Assembly (NCBI GenBank): GCA_024399275.1 | Contig: JAKSHS010000007.1 | Coordinates: 1 to 36,685 of the forward strand | Source: an archaeon | GTDB lineage: Archaea; Thermoplasmatota; Thermoplasmata; Methanomassiliicoccales; Methanomethylophilaceae | Reading direction: 5' to 3' | Length of the DNA stretch: 36,685 nt | Program-made: the position numbers and the translations under genes | Notes under the pieces: model-generated | The model's input: the letters and a program-made list of their open reading frames with translations, nothing else | Databases searched by the model: none | Told to the model about the DNA's origin: nothing | Shown here: piece by piece, positions 8,922-16,853 of the stretch | Layout of the letters: each line of letters opens with the position of its first letter | How positions within the stretch are numbered: position 1 is the first letter of the stretch

Positions 8922-9272
8922 ATGTCTGACCGGTATGTGTCTCTAGCAGAAGTGAGGCAGATCCTTCTAGAATTAAAGAGCGTCAGGCCGGAAACGGCGT
9001 TTGGCACATTTCATAGTTCAACGTTGTCAATTGCCGAAGGCACACCGCTTTCTCTCGAAAGTGCCAATAAGCTAATCGATTGTTTGAAGGCACTCCATCT
9101 TACCACAAGTGAAGGCAAAGAGTACAAGCCAAACGACACCATCATATACAAGATTGTAGACATTCTCCCCACGACTAGTGTGGAGATTCGATCCATCATC
9201 TCGAGAGAGCACGTGATTCTTTCAGAAACCAGCGTAAAAGAGATTCTTGACACTGTTTCTAAATATAACTAG
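8922..9272 (+). CDS. rpoF: RNA polymerase subunit F (Rpo4/RpoF)
   Basis: This 116-residue protein is the archaeal homologue of Rpb4, which with RpoE (Rpb7) forms the stalk of RNA polymerase that binds emerging RNA and helps promoter opening. The helical HRDC-like sequence includes YVSLAEVRQILLEL near the start and DILPTTSVEIRSI towards the end, typical of the family. TGGAG lies about eight nt upstream of the ATG, immediately after the L21e stop. The clustering of L21e, RpoF, DUF655 and KsgA is a known archaeal arrangement. The stop is TAG, and the reading frame continues without any other stop into DUF655. Confidence 0.93.
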   Translation: MSDRYVSLAEVRQILLELKSVRPETAFGTFHSSTLSIAEGTPLSLESANKLIDCLKALHLTTSEGKEYKPNDTIIYKIVDILPTTSVEIRSIISREHVILSETSVKEILDTVSKYN

Positions 9273-9287
9273 AGGAAGGGGACGCGT

Positions 9288-9839
9288 TTGGAAGATTATG
9301 TCTACGTCCTAGATTATTTTCCACAAGGTTCCGGTTTATCAAAGAGGGAACCTACGTGCTATGCGATAGGAGAGTTAGAGTTTAAGCTATTTGAGCTCGT
9401 TCTCAAAAAGGATGTAACAGTAAACCTTGAAGACAGGGTATATATTGGAAAGAATTCCAATCTTCGAAAAGAAATCGATAGGGTAAAAAGGAGAATTGGA
9501 TACTCTAGCCTAACTAACACTGCCATAATGACACTCGAATACGTCGTCCGAAACATAATAACTCAAGATCAAAAAAGGTTTATCAGATTCTACAACGAGT
9601 CTCAGCCAGTTGGTCAAAGAAAGCATATGCTCGAAGAACTTCCTGGCCTTGGAAAAAAAATGATGAGTGACATACTTGCTGCCCGCTCATCTAGCATCTT
9701 TAAAGACTTTGAAGATCTCCGCTCGAGAGTTCCAACGGTCAAAGATCCAATAAAGCTCATTGTAAAACGTATATTGCAAGAGTTATCTGAAAACAATCTT
9801 AGACGCTACATATTCGTAGTTAGAAATGAACACCAGTAA
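9288..9839 (+). CDS. DUF655 family nucleic-acid-binding protein
   Basis: This 183-residue protein belongs to the archaeal DUF655 family found beside RpoF and KsgA. An OB-like N-terminus starts EDYVYVLDYFPQG, and a helix-hairpin-helix segment, LEELPGLGKKMMSDIL at about residues 115-130, suggests DNA or RNA binding. Its cellular role is not established. The start is TTG, chosen because a strong GAGGAAGGGG (9272-9281) is correctly spaced and the family's N-terminal motif begins here. The final 14 nt overlap the KsgA start. The frame is the same as that of RpoF and L21e upstream. Confidence 0.9.
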   Translation: MEDYVYVLDYFPQGSGLSKREPTCYAIGELEFKLFELVLKKDVTVNLEDRVYIGKNSNLRKEIDRVKRRIGYSSLTNTAIMTLEYVVRNIITQDQKRFIRFYNESQPVGQRKHMLEELPGLGKKMMSDILAARSSSIFKDFEDLRSRVPTVKDPIKLIVKRILQELSENNLRRYIFVVRNEHQ

Positions 9840-10620
9840 CATTTCAAATTTAATAAAAAAGACGGGAATCATACCCCAAAAGAGAAAAGGACAAAATTTC
9901 CTTATAGATGAGCGCATCGCACAAAGACAAGTTTCATTTGCTGATATTGAAAAGGCAGATAGGGTTTTGGAAATTGGTCCAGGTTTCGGAACCCTCACAG
10001 ATATTCTTGTTGAAAAATCTGACAGTGTAACATGTATAGAATTGGACAATACCCTCGCTGACTACATCGAAACGAAATATCATAGCCGCATAACATTAAT
10101 ACGGGGAGATGCTCTGAAAATCAAATTTCCTGAATTTGATAAATTTGTAAGCAACATCCCGTACAGCATATCAACACCCATAATTTTCAAGCTTCTCGAG
10201 TATCAGTTTAAGAAGGCCATAATCATGGTGCAGAAAGAACTTGCAGAACGGATGATAGCCAGTGTTGGGACTCCGGCCTATTCAAGACTTACGGTAAATA
10301 TATTTTACAGAGCAAGATGTCGAATCCTTGAAAACGTAACAGCATCTAAATTCAGACCCTGCCCAAAAGTTGATTCGGCTCTGGTGGAAATTATTTGCCG
10401 GCCAGCTCCCTTCCAAGTCCTCAACGAAGCAACATTTTTTAATGTAATTAAAACCGCGTTTAACTATAGAAGAAAAAAGATTCGTACATCATTAAAAGAA
10501 TCAGGTCTTATTTCCAAAGAAGATAGTATCCCATTCGCAGAAGAACGCATAGAAAATCTTTCACCTAAGGAAATTGGACAACTAGCAGACTCAGTGTTCA
10601 TGTTGAGAAATAAATTGTAA
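9826..10620 (+). CDS. ksgA: rRNA adenine dimethyltransferase KsgA/Dim1
   Basis: This 264-residue enzyme transfers four methyl groups from S-adenosylmethionine to two adjacent adenosines in the 3' terminal hairpin of 16S rRNA. Motifs visible: QKRKGQNFLID near residue 18, the SAM-binding EIGPGFGTL (49-57), the acidic IELD (71-74) and the catalytic NIPYS (110-114), equivalent to NLPY in other members. Length is normal. The ATG lies inside the end of DUF655, so translation is probably coupled. It closes the operon that also encodes RIO1 and the KH protein, both small-subunit assembly factors. Confidence 0.96.
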   Translation: MNTSNISNLIKKTGIIPQKRKGQNFLIDERIAQRQVSFADIEKADRVLEIGPGFGTLTDILVEKSDSVTCIELDNTLADYIETKYHSRITLIRGDALKIKFPEFDKFVSNIPYSISTPIIFKLLEYQFKKAIIMVQKELAERMIASVGTPAYSRLTVNIFYRARCRILENVTASKFRPCPKVDSALVEIICRPAPFQVLNEATFFNVIKTAFNYRRKKIRTSLKESGLISKEDSIPFAEERIENLSPKEIGQLADSVFMLRNKL

Positions 10621-10861
10621 TGTATTTCCCGATCTGTTGCAAAAAACAATACCAGCAAACGCACAAACACACCTAAAACATTGGGTTCACATTGAAAATT
10701 TCGCAACTAAAGATTTAAAATAATCCTAAACAACAATTCAGAAGTAATTCTCAGAATGATGATGTTATACCATCCAGAGATAACAGATAGGATCTGGCAA
10801 ATATACAGACGATACACTTAATAGCCAACCGCCCGAAAGTGTTCATAAAATCTAACAAATG

Positions 10862-10870
10862 GTTAATATC
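10862..10870 (+). promoter_or_regulatory. Probable TATA box for the YchF-type GTPase gene
   Basis: GTTAATATC lies about 27-30 nt before the ATG at 10897, within a 276-bp spacer after KsgA. No Shine-Dalgarno is visible before the ATG, consistent with a leaderless transcript starting at or near the start codon. The rest of the spacer shows no gene or RNA that I can support. Confidence 0.45.
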
Positions 10871-10896
10871 TACAAAGCAATCATCCAACCGGTTCT

Positions 10897-12084
10897 ATGC
10901 AAATAGGCATCGTCGGAAAACCAAATGTCGGCAAATCCACATTCTTTGAGGCGGCAACGATGGTTCCTGTGGAAATTGCTAATTATCCATTTACAACCAT
11001 ATCAGCCAATAAGGGCATAGGATATGTAAGATCCAAATGTCCGTGTGTGGAACTCGGAGTTCAATGTACCCCTCATAATTCGGGTTGCATTAACGGAACT
11101 AGAATAATTCCCATTGAGTTACTCGACGTCGCTGGACTCGTTCCAGGTGCCTGGCAGGGAAAAGGTCTAGGGAATCAATTCCTTAATGATCTCAGGCAAG
11201 CCAATGCTCTAATCAACGTTATTGACATCAGTGGTTCGACCAATATCGAGGGAGTACCAGGGAGACCTGGAACTTACGATCCAAAAGAGGATATTATATT
11301 TCTCAAAAAAGAAATCGAGTTTTGGATCAGTGGCATCATCAGCAATGGTTTTAGTAAAATAATTCGTACTGCTAAAATGACAGGAACAAAACCAGAGTGT
11401 GCTCTTTACGAAAGATTAGCCGGACTCAACGTAAAAGAAGATGAGATAAAAGCAGCACTCAGAGACATCAGCCCTCCAGAAAATCTGAATGAATGGAATG
11501 ACGATATCATTTTGGCAATTGCAAAGAAAATCAGAGAATATAGCAAACCGATAATTATTGCAATGAATAAAGCAGACATAGCACCTGAATGTAACATTGA
11601 ATCAGTTCGTAACATCGAAAAAATGTCCGTTGTTACTATGGCAGAAGCAGAATTAACGCTTAAAAAGGCTAAGGACTCTAAAATCGTAGAATATGTTCCA
11701 GGAGATAAATCCTTTAAAATTAAAGATAACTCCAAAATCAATGATGCTCAGAAAAAGGCACTAAATTACATAGCAAAAAATATTGAGAAACACGGCGGAA
11801 CAGGCATTCAAACATGTCTTGAAAGAGCTGCATTCGACGTGCTAAACCTCATAACCGTATATCCAGTCGAAAATGAAAGTAAATACACCGACCATTTTGG
11901 AAGAGTATTGCCCGATGCGCATCTCATTCCAAGGGGTTCAACCGCAAGAGATCTCGCCTATATGGTACATACTGAATTAGGCGACAAGTTTATCCGTGCA
12001 ATAAATGCCAAGACTAAGCGCACCGTTGGGGCGGATTATGTCTTAGAAGATGGAGACGTAATAAGAATAATCGCTAACAGGTGA
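10897..12084 (+). CDS. ychF: YchF/Obg-type translation-associated GTPase with TGS domain
   Basis: This 395-residue protein is the archaeal YchF-like member of the Obg GTPase group. The G1 motif GKPNVGKST is at residues 7-15, G3 DVAGL at 77-81 and G4 NKAD at 224-227. Because G4 is the classical NKxD, guanine specificity is expected, unlike bacterial YchF, which prefers ATP. Cysteines 48, 50, 57 and 64 form a cluster of the kind seen in archaeal members and may bind metal. The C-terminal 75 residues are a TGS domain (RGSTARDLAYMVH, VLEDGDVIRI). The protein probably binds ribosomes. DNA polymerase B begins four nt after the stop. Confidence 0.92.
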   Translation: MQIGIVGKPNVGKSTFFEAATMVPVEIANYPFTTISANKGIGYVRSKCPCVELGVQCTPHNSGCINGTRIIPIELLDVAGLVPGAWQGKGLGNQFLNDLRQANALINVIDISGSTNIEGVPGRPGTYDPKEDIIFLKKEIEFWISGIISNGFSKIIRTAKMTGTKPECALYERLAGLNVKEDEIKAALRDISPPENLNEWNDDIILAIAKKIREYSKPIIIAMNKADIAPECNIESVRNIEKMSVVTMAEAELTLKKAKDSKIVEYVPGDKSFKIKDNSKINDAQKKALNYIAKNIEKHGGTGIQTCLERAAFDVLNLITVYPVENESKYTDHFGRVLPDAHLIPRGSTARDLAYMVHTELGDKFIRAINAKTKRTVGADYVLEDGDVIRIIANR

Positions 12085-12088
12085 TCTA

Positions 12089-14482
12089 TTGAGAACGTGG
12101 GACGTCAGAATATTAAGTGCTTCGTACTGCCGAGATGAGGATGGCGTTGTCATTGAGCTCTTTGGAAAGACGAGGGATAGGAAGTCTATAACAATTCTAT
12201 ACTACGGTTTTAAGCCATACATCTACATAGTAGACCCAGAGCCCAATCTTGCCTCAATGATGCTCACAGATAAAGATGTCATTTCCGTATCCTCAGATAA
12301 GTTACTCTATAAAGGCGAAACAAAAAACGTTCTCAAAGTTACGGTAAGGTATCCGTGGTTAGTTCCAGACTATCGTAACAGACTCAAAAAATATGATCTC
12401 TTAGCTGCCGATATAGTGTTTCATCACAGATTCATCTACGATATGAATATGGGCGCATGCATACGTGTCACCGGTGAAGAGATTGAAAGAAAATATAACA
12501 CACACTTCGTAGTGAAGATGGAATCCTTCCAAAATATAGATTCTTTTGATCCTGGCCTCAAATTCCTTGCATTCGATATAGAGAATAGCATTCTTCACGA
12601 ATCTATTTTCACAATATGTTCCGTTACTTATGATGGCGGAGAGATAAAGACATGTGAACCCGTTACAGGTTCTGAAACTAATATAATAAAGAAATTCTCT
12701 GAGATTATTCTAAAAGAAGATCCCGACATTATAACTGGTTACAATATTGACAATTATGACATCAAAAAAATATGTGATAGAGCCAAATTCCTAGGAATTT
12801 TGGATGAGGTCAAGTGGGGAAGAGATGGCGGAGTTCCAAAATTTTCCAACGAGATCTTTTGGCGGGTAAAAGGACGCCTTATCGTAGATGCATGGAAGTC
12901 TGTAAGAAAAGAACTCAAACCAAAACAGGAAACACTAAATGCCGTTTCCATGCAGATACTCGGAGAATCCAAAATGGATGTCGATCCTAAACACATAGAT
13001 GACGAGTGGGCAAATGACAAAAATAAAGTTATAAAATATTGCATAAAAGACGCAGAACTATCATTAAAAATACTTCTTAAAATAGGCTCAGTAAGAAAAG
13101 GAATAGATCTCGCAACCGTCTCCATGCTTCCTTTAGAAGATGTTCTTACTTCCGGTACATCAACACTCGTTGACTCCTTACTCATCAGAAAAGCTGACAA
13201 AAACAAAATAGGTGTGCCCATGACCAAAAAATCTGTTGGTGTGAAACAAATTGAGGGAGGGTACGTTCACACTATGGTGCCTGGAATATACCACTGGGTA
13301 TGCGTTTTAGATTTTAAATCAATGTATCCTTCCCTCATCATCGCGAAAAATATATGTTTTACCACTTTAGCAGAAGACGGAGAAATTATTAGTCCAAATG
13401 GGATCAGATATATGTCTAAGGAGAGGAAAGTAGGGCTCCTTCCAACCATTCTCAAAGATCTCATGAAAGAAAGAGACGAAATCAAGACCAAAATGAAAGA
13501 AACAGAAAGTGAAAGTGAGTATCATTACCTTGACGGTCTCCAATCCGCCATGAAAGTGCTAATGAACACATTTTACGGGGTATTTGCATCATCATTTTAC
13601 AGGTTCACAGACAGAAATATTGGGTCGTCTATTACTTCTTTCGCAAGAAACACGATAACAGGAATAATAAATGAGGTGCAAAACGAAAATATTTCAGTAG
13701 TTTACTCAGACACAGATTCGATATTTGTTCAATCTCCTACTGACGATCTTAGCAGTTCCATCGATTTTGGAAATAAAATGGCGAAGCGCTTCTCTACGGA
13801 TGGAGGAACACTAGAATTCGAAAAAATATTGGAACCTCTCTTCACCCATGGAAAAAAGAAACGTTATGTTGGAAAAGTTGTTTGGCCAGAAGCCAAAGAT
13901 GAATTGCTTGTCAGAGGCTACGAAATTAGGCGTTCAGACTCATTTGACCTACAAAGTAACCTTTTAACAAAATTATTTAATTTCATCCTTCAAGAAAAAA
14001 CCAATGAGGCCTTATTACTCGTGAAAGAAACTGTTCAGAGAATACTATCCGGAAATGTTTCTGTATCGGAGTTGGTGATATCCAAAGGCTGCAAAGGGCC
14101 AGATGCATACGAAAATCCAGACAGCATGGCGAGCGTCCAGGCTGCCAAAAAACTAATTGATATGGGGCACGAATTTATACCCGGTATGAAAGTCTCCTGG
14201 ATTGTCACAAATTCAAAATCAACTCCACAAACGGTAGAACCGTACGTCGTAGGTGTTGAATTTAAAGATAAACCAGACTACAAATACTACGCCGAAAGAA
14301 TCGCTCAGACATCGTCCAGAATTACAGAGGTGTTTGGGTGGGGTGAAAAAGATATTATGATGAGCAGCCAACAGTTTACCCTTCTCGATGACACCTTTTC
14401 GAAGTACGTGTCCCCCCCTCACAAGGAACCTGTTAAAAAAACTCCAAAAATTAAGTATTCAAAACTGACTGATTTTCTATAA
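12089..14482 (+). CDS. polB: Family B DNA polymerase (replicative/repair, with 3'-5' exonuclease)
   Basis: This 797-residue enzyme is an archaeal family B DNA polymerase. Exonuclease motifs: Exo I FDIEN with Asp163/Glu165, Exo II GYNIDNYD with Asp221, and Exo III YCIKDAEL with Asp321. Polymerase motif A, DFKSMYPSLI, starts at Asp408; motif B, KVLMNTFYG, at Lys489; motif C, YSDTDS, has Asp541 and Asp543. All catalytic acids are intact. The start is TTG: GGTGAT lies just upstream, inside the end of the GTPase gene, and the N-terminus matches the family. The C-terminal SKLTDFL resembles a shortened PCNA-interacting motif. An adjacent GTPase gene suggests co-transcription. Confidence 0.94.
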   Translation: MRTWDVRILSASYCRDEDGVVIELFGKTRDRKSITILYYGFKPYIYIVDPEPNLASMMLTDKDVISVSSDKLLYKGETKNVLKVTVRYPWLVPDYRNRLKKYDLLAADIVFHHRFIYDMNMGACIRVTGEEIERKYNTHFVVKMESFQNIDSFDPGLKFLAFDIENSILHESIFTICSVTYDGGEIKTCEPVTGSETNIIKKFSEIILKEDPDIITGYNIDNYDIKKICDRAKFLGILDEVKWGRDGGVPKFSNEIFWRVKGRLIVDAWKSVRKELKPKQETLNAVSMQILGESKMDVDPKHIDDEWANDKNKVIKYCIKDAELSLKILLKIGSVRKGIDLATVSMLPLEDVLTSGTSTLVDSLLIRKADKNKIGVPMTKKSVGVKQIEGGYVHTMVPGIYHWVCVLDFKSMYPSLIIAKNICFTTLAEDGEIISPNGIRYMSKERKVGLLPTILKDLMKERDEIKTKMKETESESEYHYLDGLQSAMKVLMNTFYGVFASSFYRFTDRNIGSSITSFARNTITGIINEVQNENISVVYSDTDSIFVQSPTDDLSSSIDFGNKMAKRFSTDGGTLEFEKILEPLFTHGKKKRYVGKVVWPEAKDELLVRGYEIRRSDSFDLQSNLLTKLFNFILQEKTNEALLLVKETVQRILSGNVSVSELVISKGCKGPDAYENPDSMASVQAAKKLIDMGHEFIPGMKVSWIVTNSKSTPQTVEPYVVGVEFKDKPDYKYYAERIAQTSSRITEVFGWGEKDIMMSSQQFTLLDDTFSKYVSPPHKEPVKKTPKIKYSKLTDFL

Positions 14483-14514
14483 TTGATACTTAAGATGCCT
14501 CATCATCAGTTCTG

Positions 14515-14526
14515 TTTATATATAAG
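14515..14526 (+). promoter_or_regulatory. TATA box of the L15e gene
   Basis: TTTATATATAAG is a near-perfect archaeal TATA box. Transcription would begin around 14545, leaving a leader of about 55 nt before the L15e ATG at 14601. That is longer than for most genes here. The leader contains a short CTCC-GCC-GGAG inverted repeat (14556-14566), which is too weak to call a regulatory structure on its own. Confidence 0.65.
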
Positions 14527-14600
14527 AGGGCGATCCTCCATCGCTGAGTCCTTTACTCCGCCGGAGATGTACTTCAAGCGAATCCGAGCAGGTGATTACG

Positions 14601-15227
14601 ATGTCTGATGAAGCACAAACAGAGGTAACTGAATCCATAAGCGGTAAGAGTTTGTATTCTTACATAGCTGACACATGGAAGGCACATTCAAGCGATTGTG
14701 AAGAGCTTAATAAGCAAAGAAAAATTATTTGGCGAAGAGAAGAAAATTTCGGTCGTATAGACAAGCCCACCAGACTTGATAAGGCAAGGAACGTAGGCTA
14801 CAAAGCCAAACAGGGATACGTTCTTGTCAGGGGCAGGGTTAGAAAAGGATCTTTTGGAAAGAGAAGAATTAAAGCAGGAAGGAGAGCGAAAAGAAAAGGT
14901 ATCCTTCAAATGACCGTTGGCAAGAGCATGCAGAGAATCGCAGAAGAAAGATCTCAAAAAAGGTATCCTAACCTTGAAGTCCTTAATTCATACTGGGTTG
15001 GTGCAGATGGACAATATGAGTGGTATGAAGTAATTCTTATTGATCCCAGTCATCCTGTTATCCAATCTGATCCTAAAATTAATTGGATTTGCTACAACAA
15101 GCACAAGGGGCGTGTTTACCGTGGTAAGACTGCGGCTGGTCAAAGAGGTCGTGGCATGAGCACAACCGGAAAAGGCGCTGAAAAGTGCAGGCCATCAGTA
15201 AGAGCAAAGGGAAGGAGAGCTAAGTAA
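14601..15227 (+). CDS. rpl15e: Ribosomal protein L15e
   Basis: This 208-residue basic protein is L15e of the 50S subunit. Diagnostic segments include ARNVGYKAKQGYVLVRGRV, NLEVLNSYWVGADGQYEW and the Lys/Arg-rich C-terminus ending GRRAK. The ATG at 14601 is preferred to the in-frame GTG at 14592 because AGGTGAT (14590-14596) is the ribosome-binding site and covers that GTG. The N-terminus is about 15 residues longer than in many archaea and acidic (MSDEAQTEVTESISG), which may be lineage-specific. A strong TATA box is at 14515-14526 and a hairpin follows the stop. Confidence 0.95.
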   Translation: MSDEAQTEVTESISGKSLYSYIADTWKAHSSDCEELNKQRKIIWRREENFGRIDKPTRLDKARNVGYKAKQGYVLVRGRVRKGSFGKRRIKAGRRAKRKGILQMTVGKSMQRIAEERSQKRYPNLEVLNSYWVGADGQYEWYEVILIDPSHPVIQSDPKINWICYNKHKGRVYRGKTAAGQRGRGMSTTGKGAEKCRPSVRAKGRRAK

Positions 15228-15239
15228 ATTATCATCAAT

Positions 15240-15266
15240 CTAGGACTGCCCTCACGACAGTTCTAG
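15240..15266. terminator. Hairpin between convergent L15e and ThiI-like genes
   Basis: CTAGGACTG (15240-15248) pairs with CAGTTCTAG (15258-15266): nine base pairs with one G-U type mismatch and a nine-nt loop. It sits 13 nt after the L15e stop and overlaps the TAG stop of the opposing ThiI-like gene, so it could shape the 3' ends of both convergent transcripts. No long T tract follows on the plus strand. Confidence 0.4.
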
Positions 15267-16120
15267 TATCTCCTAAAGTCAAATTTAACAATATTATCAT
15301 ACAAAGAATCGACTTCAGCATCTGACATTCCAATTGTAGGGAAATATAGGGGAACCTCATATTTCTCGATGGAACTCAATTCCTCTACAGTACATCCTAT
15401 GGATATTCCAAGAATTTTCTTACTTAGTCTTGTATCAGTCTTCCAGTTCTGGAAAACGCACAACGAAGGGTCGTACTTTCTTAAGATATCCGTACCATAA
15501 TTCCCTGATATCAGTACTCTGCAACCACGCTTCATCATCATCCACGCTGATACGAAACCCCTTTTATTGTTAACCTCAGCAATTATACAGCCCTGACATC
15601 CGAGCGGGAGGCCCCCAGGGCAATTAATATACTCATCAAAAATATACGCACGATTGTTTCTAATTTCAATATAAAATATTTTATCAGGGTTTGTAAGGTC
15701 AACTTTCACTCCCTTATCTTCATTTTGAAGAAATATGGCAGATCCCGCCTCCCTTCCGACATCCATACTCGTATAAGGATGATCACCACTGCGCCTTGCT
15801 CTTACTGCGAACGATTGATTTCTGGATATTTTTCCGACTGAATATTCTGCCGCTTTAACACAGATATCTTCTATATTTGACGAGCACTCGTCAGCAATTG
15901 AAAGCGACGCTATTCCAAGCGCTCTTGTAACAGATTAGACGCATCTGCACATATCGTCGGCCCTGACATAGTACCGTGCATCCACAGATGTTACCAACGC
16001 TTCAACACAGTCAGCTGCCAGCATGTCAAGGATATTTTTTTTCAGAATACGCTCAAATCTTCTTCTTGCAGGAGTGTTCTTAAGTCCAATTTCACAATAC
16101 CTCGCAAGAATAATAGCCAC
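15263..16120 (-). pseudogene. ThiI-like THUMP protein with lost PP-loop motif and in-frame UAA
   Basis: Two segments in the same frame are separated only by a TAA at 15935-15937. The first starts LARYCEIGLKN, the N-terminal signature of ThiI, the tRNA 4-thiouridine sulfurtransferase. The second continues the THUMP domain (FAVRARRSGDHPYTSMDV) and the linker GGLPLGCQG that precedes the catalytic domain. Where ThiI has the ATP-binding PP-loop SGGIDSPVA, this protein has EVNNKRGFVSA, although the following MMMKRG is kept. The protein stops soon after, at about 285 codons, with no rhodanese domain. The GTG at 16120 is preferred as start: a TATA-like TTAAATATA at 16142-16150 predicts a start near 16120. 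It looks like a catalytically dead paralogue that has also acquired a nonsense codon, unless UAA here is a sequencing error. Confidence 0.75.
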
Positions 16121-16238
16121 GGCGATCTCCACTTATTTCATTAAATATAACTTTTATCAGAACTAAATCCCAAACAACTCCTCCATAAATTCCTTGTACA
16201 AAGTAAGCACAAGCACGACAGATCTCGCATAGCCACAA

Positions 16239-16322
16239 TGCAGAGGAAGGGATTCGAACCCTCGAACGACTGACGACTAGACCCTGAATCTAGCACCTTT
16301 GGCCAAACTCGGTTACCTCTGC
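16239..16322 (-). tRNA. tRNA-Leu (anticodon CAG)
   Basis: On the minus strand the acceptor GCAGAGG pairs with CCTCTGC, followed by discriminator A; CCA is not encoded. The D stem is ACC/GGT around a GG-containing loop. The anticodon stem CTAGA/TCTAG holds the loop TTCAGGG with anticodon CAG, which reads CUG leucine codons. A 13-nt variable arm, expected for a class II tRNA, precedes the T arm GAGGG-TTCGAAT-CCCTT. No intron is visible. A TATA-like CTTTTAATA, minus strand, at about 16348-16356 is placed correctly for transcription starting at the tRNA 5' end. Confidence 0.95.
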
Positions 16323-16550
16323 GCAATATTCATGGAGTGCATGAGCCTATTAAAAGATTAAGAATAATGAGCGTCAATTCCCCAAAAAAATCATGCTAAA
16401 TACATGATATGCCTTTTGTAAAACACAGCTCAAAGCCATTTATTAAAGGCACTCGATCAAGACATAGATTTTGGCTACATCGTCTCAAATGCGCTGATGT
16501 AATATCCAATGCACTTATTATGCCCATTAGAAGATACATTTAGAGCGAAT

Positions 16551-16558
16551 CTTATAAA
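16551..16558 (+). promoter_or_regulatory. TATA box of the L40e gene
   Basis: CTTATAAA lies about 27 nt before the Shine-Dalgarno GGAGGGAG (16583-16590) and about 37 nt before the ATG at 16595, giving a short leader that just includes the ribosome-binding site. The rest of the 272-bp spacer between the tRNA and L40e shows nothing else that I can support. Confidence 0.6.
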
Positions 16559-16594
16559 TGTAGGTTGAATATTGGACAATCTGGAGGGAGTTAT

Positions 16595-16744
16595 ATGGCG
16601 CGCTTCAAAGAAGCAGAAAGCAGACTTTTAGATAAGACTGTCTGTATGAGTTGTTATGCCACAAATCCTAAAAATGCGACTAGATGTCGAAAATGCAGAC
16701 ACAGCAACCTCAGACCAAAGGCAAAAGAAACTAGAAAGCAGTAA
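16595..16744 (+). CDS. rpl40e: Ribosomal protein L40e
   Basis: This 49-residue protein is L40e, a small zinc-binding component of the 50S subunit. It begins [17 protein letters not shown], and has the zinc motif CMSC (residues 17-20) and CRKC (31-34), followed by a Lys/Arg-rich tail. Its length is normal for archaea, where L40e is not fused to ubiquitin. A strong GGAGGGAG lies four nt upstream of the ATG. The DUF835 protein and enolase follow on the same strand after a stable hairpin. Confidence 0.96.
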   Translation: MARFKEAESRLLDKTVCMSCYATNPKNATRCRKCRHSNLRPKAKETRKQ

Positions 16745-16790
16745 ACTACCAGCTCCGTTGCAACCTCTGTGGTTCTTTTCGGATTCTCGC

Positions 16791-16814
16791 TAATACCACT
16801 CCCTGGTGGTATTA
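16791..16814. terminator. Perfect 9-bp hairpin after L40e
   Basis: TAATACCAC (16791-16799) and GTGGTATTA (16806-16814) pair perfectly around the six-nt loop TCCCTG. The hairpin sits 46 nt after the L40e stop and 39 nt before the DUF835 gene. It could end or stabilise the abundant L40e transcript, or bind a regulator. No oligo-T run follows, so intrinsic termination is uncertain. As DNA it is also a two-fold symmetric site. Confidence 0.45.
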
Positions 16815-16853
16815 CACTGCTTCCATCCCCATTATTTATAAAGGAGAAAACGG

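Noticed and set aside
14592-14600. GTG start adding three residues to L15e
   Set aside because: The GTG lies within the AGGTGAT ribosome-binding site of the ATG at 14601.
15228-15262. Extension of the ThiI-like protein through its terminal TAG
   Set aside because: Readthrough enters the antisense of L15e with no ThiI-like sequence, and the TAG coincides with a 3' hairpin, so it is a normal end.
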